This document shows positions 1-5,151 of a stretch of 5,151 nucleotides of DNA, one piece after another. Made by a program: the position numbers and the translations under genes. The stretch covers positions 1-5,151 of the forward strand of contig DSBN01000124.1 of the NCBI GenBank assembly GCA_011046055.1, written 5' to 3'. The notes below the pieces were generated by a model. It did not search any database. It was not told where the DNA came from and was given only the letters and a program-made list of their open reading frames with translations. The stretch is from Sediminispirochaeta sp. GTDB lineage: Bacteria > Spirochaetota > Spirochaetia > DSM-16054 > Sediminispirochaetaceae. Each line of letters opens with the position of its first letter. The first letter of the stretch is position 1.

Positions 1-1
1 C

Positions 2-1153
2 TATTTAGGGGCCGACGATTTCTCAGGATCAAAAATAGCTGCGGAAACGCCTGATTTTTTCGATATCCACTTGCAGTGGTTTGCCGCCGAGGACGAGGGG
101 CGTACCGAAGACCCTACGGAGCAGAAGATCCGCAAGGCTCGCGAGGATGGTAAAGTCGCCAAGAGTTCAGAGTTTACCTCGGCTTTGGTACTGCTGTTTC
201 CAATAATCGCGATTGGAATACTGGCTCCCTACATTCTGGATACTATGAAGGAGATGATCCGCTACTACCTCGAGATGTCGACGGAAATCGACGTCATAAG
301 CGACGCCGGTTTGGCAAAAAACTTCTTCCGTTTTTTTCTCCGGGTATTTGCTCCGCCGGCGTTGATCGCCTTTGTGGCCGCGCTTATGGCCAATTTGCTG
401 CAGGTGGGATTTTTATTCAGCACAAAGCCGATCATCCCGGATTTTAGCAAGATTACCCCAAACTTTTCTAAGTTTTTGCAGAAAGCCTTTTTTTCGGGTG
501 AGGCCCTTTTCAACTTCTGGAAGTCCATAATGAAAGTAGTGGTGATAGGTATCATCGCTTATATCAATATTCGATTGGAAATCGAGACCATCATACAGTT
601 CATCAACGCCCCGTACCAATACTCCTTTGTGAGCATCGCGGGGATAGCGTTTCGGATTTTGATCTTGGCCGCCATCGCCATGCTGCTCCTTTCGCTGCCA
701 GACTACCTGTTCCAACGGCACCAGCACCGAGAGTCATTGAAGATGACCAAACAGGAAGTGAAGGAGGAACGAAAGACCATGGAGGGGGATCCCCTGGTTC
801 GTAGCCGTCTGCGGGAGCGGATGAGGGATCTGTTGAGTCAAAACATGCTCCGCAACGTCCCCGAAGCGGACGTGGTGGTCACCAACCCGACCCACTTTGC
901 CGTGGGGCTCGAGTGGAAGCAGGAGAAGATGAACGCACCGGTGGTCATCGCCAAGGGACAGGACAATCTGGCCCTGCGGATCAGAGAGATAGCCCGGGAC
1001 AACGATGTGCCGGTGATCGAAAACAAACCGCTGGCCCGGGCGCTGTACGCCGAGGTTGAAATAGGCGATGAGATCCCCGAGCGTTACTACGAAGTCATGG
1101 CGATAGTTATCTCCGAGGTCTACCGGATGAAGGGGAGGGATATGGTTTCATGA
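2..1153 (+). CDS. flhB: FlhB, flagellar type III export switch protein (5' end outside window)
   Basis: FlhB is an inner-membrane component of the flagellar type III export gate. It switches export from rod/hook to filament substrates. Counting from the TTG at 71 (360 aa), four hydrophobic segments lie near residues 37-55, 88-115, 151-168 and 185-212. A charged linker (about 213-250) follows, then the cytoplasmic domain with the autocleavage motif NPTH at 272-275 (DNA 884-895). In this family the chain breaks between Asn and Pro, which would leave an 88-residue C-terminal fragment. The downstream sequence (ALRIREIA, PLARALY, EIGDEIP) is typical of the family. No stop lies upstream of 71 in frame back to position 2, there is no Shine-Dalgarno before the TTG, and the extra codons read DDFSGSKIAAETPDFFDIH. 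I therefore infer that the true start is outside the window; TTG 71 is the fallback. The identity is very secure, the start is not. Confidence 0.95.
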   Translation, partial: YLGADDFSGSKIAAETPDFFDIHLQWFAAEDEGRTEDPTEQKIRKAREDGKVAKSSEFTSALVLLFPIIAIGILAPYILDTMKEMIRYYLEMSTEIDVISDAGLAKNFFRFFLRVFAPPALIAFVAALMANLLQVGFLFSTKPIIPDFSKITPNFSKFLQKAFFSGEALFNFWKSIMKVVVIGIIAYINIRLEIETIIQFINAPYQYSFVSIAGIAFRILILAAIAMLLLSLPDYLFQRHQHRESLKMTKQEVKEERKTMEGDPLVRSRLRERMRDLLSQNMLRNVPEADVVVTNPTHFAVGLEWKQEKMNAPVVIAKGQDNLALRIREIARDNDVPVIENKPLARALYAEVEIGDEIPERYYEVMAIVISEVYRMKGRDMVS

Positions 1154-1206
1154 GTCAGGCACAAATACCCGCGGGGTCTTTGCAAATAGGAGTACCTTAT
1201 GGCTGA
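1150..1206 (+). CDS. Possible 18-codon linker ORF between flhB and flhA
   Basis: An ATG at 1150 overlaps the flhB stop codon (ATGA) and opens an 18-codon frame, MSQAQIPAGSLQIGVPYG. Its TGA at 1204-1206 falls inside codons 2-3 of flhA. A purine-rich AGGGGAGGGA (1131-1140) sits 9 nt before this ATG, and the flhA Shine-Dalgarno lies inside the frame. If translated, it would carry ribosomes from the flhB stop to the flhA start and so couple the two genes. The peptide resembles nothing I recognise. A frame this short can easily arise by chance, so this is a weak call. Confidence 0.2.
   Translation: MSQAQIPAGSLQIGVPYG
1188..1192 (+). promoter_or_regulatory. Ribosome binding site of flhA
   Basis: AGGAG lies 6 nt before the ATG at 1199. 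It favours that start over the second ATG at 1208, which would be 15 nt away. Confidence 0.85.
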
Positions 1207-3307
1207 TATGAGTAGTACCTTTCGAGGCGCCCTGTTGGAGGGACGAAGCGACGTCATGGTCGCGGTTGGTGTCATCGCGGTTATATCCATGATGCTCATA
1301 CCCCTGCCCGCGGTTCTCCTTGATCTGTTGATGGCCGGCAACCTCGTGTTCAGTCTACTGGTGATACTGATTGTACTCTATACCAGGAGAGCTTTGGAGT
1401 TCTCCGTTTTTCCCACCCTGCTGTTGGTATCAACGGTGTTCGGTCTAGCCCTGAACGTGAGCTCTACCCGGCTCATTCTCTCCCAGGGGAGTGCCTTTGA
1501 AGGTCAGCTGGTGCGGGCTTTTGCCACCTTTGTGGTGGGTACCTCGGGAACCGAGGGACTGGTTATCGGTTTAATTATTTTTATCATTCTGATCTCGGTA
1601 CAATTCATCGTCATCACCAAGGGAGCGACGAGGGTTGCCGAGGTCGCCGCCAGGTTCACCCTCGACGCCCTCCCGGGAAAGCAGATGGCTATCGAGGCGG
1701 CGTACAACTCCGGCTCGCTCAGCGAAGAGGAGGCGACCCGGCAGAAAAACGATCTGCAGAAGGAGGTCGATTTCTACGGTGCTATGGACGGTGCCTCCAA
1801 GTTCGTCTCCGGCAACGTGAAGGTGGGTATCCTGATCACCCTGATCAACGTAGTGGGGGGACTGATAGTAGGTACTACGATTCATGGAGAGTCCTTCGGT
1901 TTGGCGGCCAACACCTACGTCTCCTTGACTATCGGTGACGGACTGATCACTCAGTTTCCCGCCTTGCTGATCTCCACCGCTACGGGCTTGATAGTGACCC
2001 GGGCGATCTCCGACGGTACCTTCGGTAGCGATATATCGTCCCAGTTCAGCCGCCACTCCCGGGTCTACTGGATCGCGGCGGTATTCTTGTTCATCATCGC
2101 TTTTTTGCCGGGATTTCCCAGCTATGTGCTGATCCCTCTTTCGCTGATTATCGGCTACCTGGCGTACCGGCTCACAAAAAAGGACAGCCTCGCCCGAAGG
2201 ACGGAGCAGCAGGCGGAGGAAGCGGAGGCCAAGGAGGAGGCTCCTCAGGAATTGTCGCCGGTTGTTCCTCTGGATCCGCTCTCCCTCGAGTTGGGCTACG
2301 GTTTGATTCCCCTGGTCGACAAGGATCAGGGAGCGGAGCTTCTGGACCGGATCACTCGAATACGTCGAGAGTCCGCGCTGGAACTGGGTCTGGTGGTGCC
2401 TAGAATCAGAATAATTGATAACATGAGACTCGAGCCGAGCGAGTACAGTGTGAAGATCAAGGGTGTAGAAGTGGGGCGTGGTCTTCTGAGAACGGGGTAC
2501 TACTTGGCCATCAATCCTGGAGACGTGAATGAGGAGATTGATGGAGAGAAAACCACCGATCCGGCTTTCGGACTGCCCGCTTTGTGGATAGCCGAGAGCA
2601 AAAGGGAGGAGGCCGAGAGGGCCGGGTATACGGTAGTAGACGCCCCCTCGGTCATCGCCACTCACCTGACTGAGATAATAAAGCGCTACGCCCACGAGAT
2701 GCTGGGACGCCAAGAGGTGAAATCGATTCTCGACACCCTCCACGACACGTATTCGGCGGTGGTTGACGAGGTGAACAAAGCTCTGAACCTCGGAGAAATC
2801 CAGAAGGTACTGCAGAGTCTGTTGAAAGAAAGGGTTTCCATCCGTAATATGGTTCCCCTGTTGGAGGCGATGGCCGATTACGCGACGGTGTCAAAAAACG
2901 TCTCTTTTTTAGTCGAAAAAGCCCGCCAAGCCATAGGACGCCAGATATGCTTGCAGCATGCGGATGAAGATCGAGTTTTGCGAGTTCTGACCATTGATCC
3001 GGGACTGGAACAGGAGATCATCGAGTCGCGGGTGGAGACGGCGAACGGTCCGATAGCCTCACTGGAGCCGGAAAAACACCGAGCCTGGATCAACGCGGCG
3101 ACCAACGCGGTCAGGCAGATTCAACAGTTGGGCTATTCGCCGGTGATTCTCTGTTCCGAAGCTGCCCGACGCCTGGTGAAGCAGAGTCTGGAACGAGATC
3201 TGCCGGATATGGTCGTCATTTCCGTGCCCGAGGTGGTCGGCGACATCAGCACCGAAGGACTGGGGGAGATCGTATTGGAGCCCCAAGAACGGAAGAACAA
3301 GGCTTAG
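1199..3307 (+). CDS. flhA: FlhA, flagellar type III export gate protein (FHIPEP family)
   Basis: FlhA forms the ring at the heart of the flagellar export apparatus. Its membrane part couples proton flow to export, and its cytoplasmic ring docks chaperone-substrate complexes. The 702-aa length is normal for the family. Residues 18-324 hold the membrane half, with family landmarks ALNVSSTR (84-91), VITKGATR (138-145), PGKQMAIE (159-166), DFYGAMDGASKFVSG (191-205) and SLTIGDGL (242-249). An acidic linker (about 328-355) leads to the cytoplasmic domain (about 356-702), which includes the typical DAPSVIATHLTE (481-492) and VSIRNMVPLLEA (546-557). Compared with Salmonella FlhA as I remember it, Asp45, Arg94, Lys203, Asp249 and Arg270 are kept (Asp42, Arg91, Lys201, Asp247, Arg268). 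Arg85 is Gly82 and Asp208 is Asn206. The ATG at 1199 has a well-placed Shine-Dalgarno, and flhF follows after 18 nt, consistent with one operon. Confidence 0.98.
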   Translation: MADMSSTFRGALLEGRSDVMVAVGVIAVISMMLIPLPAVLLDLLMAGNLVFSLLVILIVLYTRRALEFSVFPTLLLVSTVFGLALNVSSTRLILSQGSAFEGQLVRAFATFVVGTSGTEGLVIGLIIFIILISVQFIVITKGATRVAEVAARFTLDALPGKQMAIEAAYNSGSLSEEEATRQKNDLQKEVDFYGAMDGASKFVSGNVKVGILITLINVVGGLIVGTTIHGESFGLAANTYVSLTIGDGLITQFPALLISTATGLIVTRAISDGTFGSDISSQFSRHSRVYWIAAVFLFIIAFLPGFPSYVLIPLSLIIGYLAYRLTKKDSLARRTEQQAEEAEAKEEAPQELSPVVPLDPLSLELGYGLIPLVDKDQGAELLDRITRIRRESALELGLVVPRIRIIDNMRLEPSEYSVKIKGVEVGRGLLRTGYYLAINPGDVNEEIDGEKTTDPAFGLPALWIAESKREEAERAGYTVVDAPSVIATHLTEIIKRYAHEMLGRQEVKSILDTLHDTYSAVVDEVNKALNLGEIQKVLQSLLKERVSIRNMVPLLEAMADYATVSKNVSFLVEKARQAIGRQICLQHADEDRVLRVLTIDPGLEQEIIESRVETANGPIASLEPEKHRAWINAATNAVRQIQQLGYSPVILCSEAARRLVKQSLERDLPDMVVISVPEVVGDISTEGLGEIVLEPQERKNKA

Positions 3308-3314
3308 AGAACGC

Positions 3315-3320
3315 GAGGAG
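3315..3320 (+). promoter_or_regulatory. Ribosome binding site of flhF
   Basis: GAGGAG lies 5 nt before the ATG at 3326. It overlaps the in-frame GTG at 3320, so that GTG cannot use it as a start; this decides for ATG 3326. It fits within the 18-nt gap after the flhA stop. Confidence 0.85.
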
Positions 3321-3325
3321 TGAGT

Positions 3326-4588
3326 ATGCAGTACTTTACCGAACAAGCCCCGACCCACCAGGAAGCTCTGGAGAAGATCAGACGAAAGTACGGGGATAGG
3401 GCAAAAATATTAACCCACCGAACCGTACGCATCGGCGGTTTTATCGGCTTGTTCGCCAAAGAGGGGGTAGAAATGACCGGCTACATTACCCATGAGAACG
3501 CAGCGGCCCAGAAAAACAGACTCCAGGAGGAGAAGAAGAAGATCTTAGATAGTGTTAAAGGGGATAAAACTCTGGACAAAGTCCTGCAGGAGATTCAATC
3601 GCTGAAAGAACACCTGGAACGGAAACCTTCGGTAGAGGAGGAAGGCAAGGGCGAACACCCGACCTTCAAGGTGGTCAGTGAAACTCTCTCGGCGAACGAG
3701 TTTTCCTACTCCTTCATACAGTCGATTCTTGAAAGAATGAGACGGGAGCTCTCTTACGAGACTCTCAACGATTCACAAGAGGTACTTTCTCGGGTTCTGG
3801 AGTGGATCGGGGAGTATATCAACCTTCGGCACGAACAGGAGACCGCCGAGCCGAAGATTTTGATACTGGTCGGTCCTACCGGGGTGGGTAAAACTACCAC
3901 GATTGCCAAGTTGGCAGCCATCCACAGCCTTGGTAGCAAGGGAGAACGGGCCAAGGATGTGCGGATCGTGACCATCGACAACTATAGAATCGGTGCCAAA
4001 CAGCAGATCAAGACCTACGCAGAAATTCTTGAACTACCCTTCGGCAGTGTCGAAACCTTCCAAGACCTCAACAAGCAGATGGCTCTATTCGAAGACGCCG
4101 AGCTGGTGCTCATCGATACCATCGGAAAGAGTCCCAAGGACTACATGAGCCTGGCCAAGATGAGAGAGATTCTCGATGGCTGTAACGGAAAGGCGGAGGT
4201 CCACCTGACGGTGAGTGCCACAACCAAGGTTTCGGATCTAAAGGAACTGATGCAGCAGTTCGAACCCTTCGATTATACTTCTATTGTATTGACGAAGGTC
4301 GATGAGACGATGCGAATAGGAAATCTTATCAGTGTTCTTTACGAAAAGGGCAAAACTATCTCATATCTGACCGATGGACAGAGAGTACCCGAGGATATAC
4401 AGAAGGCGACCAGACTACGACTACTGAAGACTCTTGAGGGATTCCCCGTAGATGTTCCTCGCCTGGAAAGATACTTCGGGGAGACGAAAGCACGGGAAAA
4501 AAAAGAGCTGGAAAATCAGAGTCGCAGGGCTTGTCGACACTGGAGCAGGAGCAGCTCTACCGAATCAGTAACGATCTGGCCAAGGTGA
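3326..4588 (+). CDS. flhF: FlhF, SRP-type GTPase for flagellar placement (0-frame product)
   Basis: FlhF is a membrane-associated GTPase related to Ffh and FtsY that marks where flagella are built; FlhG stimulates its GTPase activity. The reading starts at ATG 3326 (MQYFTEQAPTH), giving 420 aa in the unshifted frame. Residues 1-55 form the conserved N-terminus. About 58-115 is charged and probably coiled (B domain), and 120-172 is the helical N domain. From 176 comes the G domain: G1 GPTGVGKT (183-190), TIDNYRIGAKQQ (216-227), G3 DTIGKSP (264-270), G4 TKVDET (323-328) and TDGQRVPEDI (349-358). The G3 motif departs from the usual DTAGRS. The last 27 or so residues (after EKK at 391-393) are Arg/Ser/Trp-rich and unlike a FlhF end; the -1 frame has a more natural tail (see the slippage site). 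Identity is certain; the C-terminus is in doubt. Confidence 0.95.
   Translation: MQYFTEQAPTHQEALEKIRRKYGDRAKILTHRTVRIGGFIGLFAKEGVEMTGYITHENAAAQKNRLQEEKKKILDSVKGDKTLDKVLQEIQSLKEHLERKPSVEEEGKGEHPTFKVVSETLSANEFSYSFIQSILERMRRELSYETLNDSQEVLSRVLEWIGEYINLRHEQETAEPKILILVGPTGVGKTTTIAKLAAIHSLGSKGERAKDVRIVTIDNYRIGAKQQIKTYAEILELPFGSVETFQDLNKQMALFEDAELVLIDTIGKSPKDYMSLAKMREILDGCNGKAEVHLTVSATTKVSDLKELMQQFEPFDYTSIVLTKVDETMRIGNLISVLYEKGKTISYLTDGQRVPEDIQKATRLRLLKTLEGFPVDVPRLERYFGETKAREKKELENQSRRACRHWSRSSSTESVTIWPR
4478..4504 (+). promoter_or_regulatory. Candidate -1 frameshift or slippage site in flhF
   Basis: Eight A residues (4497-4504) contain the heptamer A AAA AAA at 4498-4504, with the 0-frame codons AAA (4499-4501) and AAA (4502-4504). 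This matches the X XXY YYZ pattern of bacterial -1 slippery sites. GGGGAG at 4478-4483 ends 14 nt before the heptamer, at about the distance where SD-like sequences stimulate -1 shifting in dnaX-type sites. The shift must occur between the last -1 frame stop (4435-4437) and the 0-frame stop (4586-4588). This is the longest homopolymer in that interval. A one-base deletion from an A9 run, by mutation or sequencing error, explains the frames equally well. Confidence 0.5.
4505..4557 (+). repeat. Inverted repeats downstream of the flhF A run (possible RNA structure)
   Basis: GAGCTG (4505-4510) is exactly complementary to CAGCTC (4552-4557). Inside it, CAGAGTCG (4517-4524) pairs with CGACACTG (4535-4542) apart from one A-A mismatch, with a 10-nt loop. 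Together they could fold into one extended stem just after the A run. Such folds can stimulate -1 frameshifting, but the outer stem has no spacer from the slip site and the inner one begins 12 nt after it. I could not calculate the folding energy. Confidence 0.35.
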
Positions 4589-4591
4589 AAC

Positions 4592-4597
4592 GGGGGG
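4592..4597 (+). promoter_or_regulatory. Weak ribosome binding site of flhG
   Basis: A run of six G (4592-4597) lies only 4 nt before the ATG at 4602. It is a poor Shine-Dalgarno, so flhG translation probably depends in part on ribosomes finishing flhF, either at 4588 (0 frame) or at the overlapping stop 4603-4605 (-1 frame). Confidence 0.45.
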
Positions 4598-4601
4598 AAA
4601 A

Positions 4602-5151
4602 ATGACCGATCAAGCTCAGCAGCTAAGGGAGTTAATGAAAAACAAGCAGGAGTCGAGCCAGCACTCCGGAAACGGAAAGCAAAACAAAACACGGATCATC
4701 GCCATTGCCAGCGGCAAGGGCGGGGTGGGTAAGACCAACCTGTCCATCAACCTGGCCCTAGCCTACGCTCAGCTCGGGAAAAAGGTAATCGTGATGGACG
4801 CGGATCTGGGGCTGGCCAATGTGAATGTGGTACTGGGCATCATCCCGAAATACAATCTGTACCACCTGATACGGAAGCAAAAGAGCATGAGCGAGATCCT
4901 GATGAAGACCGACTATGGGATCCATATCGTCGCCGGAGCGTCGGGTTTTTCAAAAATTGCCAATCTCACCGACGAGGAAAGGGAAACCTTCATCGAAGAG
5001 CTTTCCAGCCTCTCCGACGCGGATATCATTATTATTGACACCAGCGCCGGAGTCTCCAACAACGTGCTCGGCTTCATCGCCGCCGCCGACGATGCGATCA
5101 TCGTCACCACACCGGAACCGACCGCGATCACCGATGCGTATGGAATAATAA
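4602..5151 (+). CDS. flhG: FlhG, MinD-like ATPase controlling flagellar number (3' end outside window)
   Basis: FlhG (also FleN or YlxH) is a MinD/ParA-type ATPase that works with FlhF to limit flagellar number and position. The window holds 183 codons from ATG 4602 with no stop; the family is usually near 270-300 aa, so about one third is missing. Residues 3-9 (DQAQQLR) match the N-terminal DQAxxLR motif that in Bacillus FlhG stimulates the FlhF GTPase. The deviant Walker A is SGKGGVGKT (37-45), with signature Lys39 and P-loop Lys44. MDADLGLAN (65-73) is the next nucleotide-site motif, and IIIIDTSAG (142-150) is the switch II/Walker B strand with Asp146. PEPTAITDAY (171-180) is also typical. 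The start is chosen by the DQA motif and the ATGA junction with the -1 frame of flhF. The reading frame looks intact. A ParA or MinD identity is less likely because of the DQAxxLR motif and the flhF neighbour. Confidence 0.95.
   Translation, partial: MTDQAQQLRELMKNKQESSQHSGNGKQNKTRIIAIASGKGGVGKTNLSINLALAYAQLGKKVIVMDADLGLANVNVVLGIIPKYNLYHLIRKQKSMSEILMKTDYGIHIVAGASGFSKIANLTDEERETFIEELSSLSDADIIIIDTSAGVSNNVLGFIAAADDAIIVTTPEPTAITDAYGII

Larger units (their letters stand above)
4504..4605 (+). other. flhF: Alternative FlhF C-terminal tail in the -1 frame
   Basis: After a one-base backward slip on the A run, codons from AGA at 4504 read 33 residues: RAGKSESQG, then LSTLEQEQLYRISNDLAKVK, then RGEK. 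They end at TGA 4603-4605. The middle part looks like an amphipathic helix, and its codons mostly end in G or C like the neighbours. The stop overlaps the flhG start as ATGA, a common operon junction. The trans-frame FlhF would be 426 aa. I infer this is the ancestral C-terminus; whether it is made now depends on slippage or on the true base count. Confidence 0.65.

Noticed and set aside
1..8. Possible 3' end of fliR (TAG at 6-8, frame 3)
   Set aside because: Only one or two codons would be visible, so nothing supports the frame. Another stop (52-54, frame 1) is just as possible. fliR is expected here only from gene order.
1167..1177. ACCC-GCG-GGGT hairpin between flhB and flhA as a terminator
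   Set aside because: The stem has only 4 pairs and there is no T run after it. The genes on both sides belong to one operon, so termination is unlikely.
1571..2743. 390-codon open frame on the - strand
   Set aside because: It lies wholly inside flhA, whose protein is unmistakable. The antisense product is rich in Gln, Arg and Asp with no domain I recognise, as expected of an antisense shadow of a biased gene.
3320..3325. GTG at 3320 as the flhF start
   Set aside because: The ribosome binding site GAGGAG occupies 3315-3320 and overlaps this GTG. The family N-terminus MQYFTEQ starts at the ATG at 3326.
4533..4538. GTCGAC palindrome
   Set aside because: It is a six-base palindrome that occurs by chance; it matters only as part of the possible fold after the A run.
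4915..5148. 77-codon + strand frame inside flhG
   Set aside because: It is Pro/Ser/Arg-rich low-complexity translation out of frame with the well-conserved flhG reading, and has no ribosome binding site.

Overview
The window is a tightly packed block of flagellar export and flagellar-placement genes, all on the + strand: flhB (5' end outside the window), flhA, flhF and flhG (3' end outside the window). Base composition is moderately GC-rich by eye. The gene order, the FlhB N-terminus (LQWFAAEDEGRTE), the FlhF start (MQYFTEQAPTH) and the FlhF G3 variant (DTIGKSP) point to a spirochaete of the Spirochaeta/Treponema type. Their large motility operon runs fliP-fliQ-fliR-flhB-flhA-flhF-flhG. The lineage call is inference from remembered family features, not from a database search.

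Layout: positions 2-1153 encode FlhB, the substrate-specificity switch of the flagellar type III export gate. After a 45-nt gap, 1199-3307 encodes FlhA, the main export-gate protein. After an 18-nt gap, 3326-4588 encodes FlhF, an SRP-type GTPase that sets where flagella form. flhG begins at 4602 and runs off the right edge; it encodes the MinD-like ATPase that partners FlhF. There is no long non-coding stretch, no convincing terminator or promoter, and no mobile element, RNA gene or CRISPR array. The genes are probably one transcript. Strong Shine-Dalgarno sequences precede flhA and flhF; flhG appears to rely more on coupling to flhF.

The most interesting observation is at the 3' end of flhF. 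The uninterrupted frame ends at 4588 with an odd Arg/Ser/Trp-rich tail. The -1 frame instead encodes a normal-looking amphipathic tail that ends exactly on an ATGA overlap with the flhG start. An A8 run (4497-4504), containing a canonical A AAA AAA slippery heptamer, lies where the two frames would join. It has a purine-rich SD-like sequence upstream and inverted repeats downstream. This fits programmed -1 frameshifting or transcriptional slippage in a gene that sits next to its own regulator. The competing explanation is a one-base indel in a homopolymer, either real or from sequencing.

A second observation concerns FlhA. Two positions that are charged in Salmonella FlhA (Asp208 and Arg85) are Asn206 and Gly82 here. 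This may be a lineage-specific rewiring of the proton-coupled export gate.
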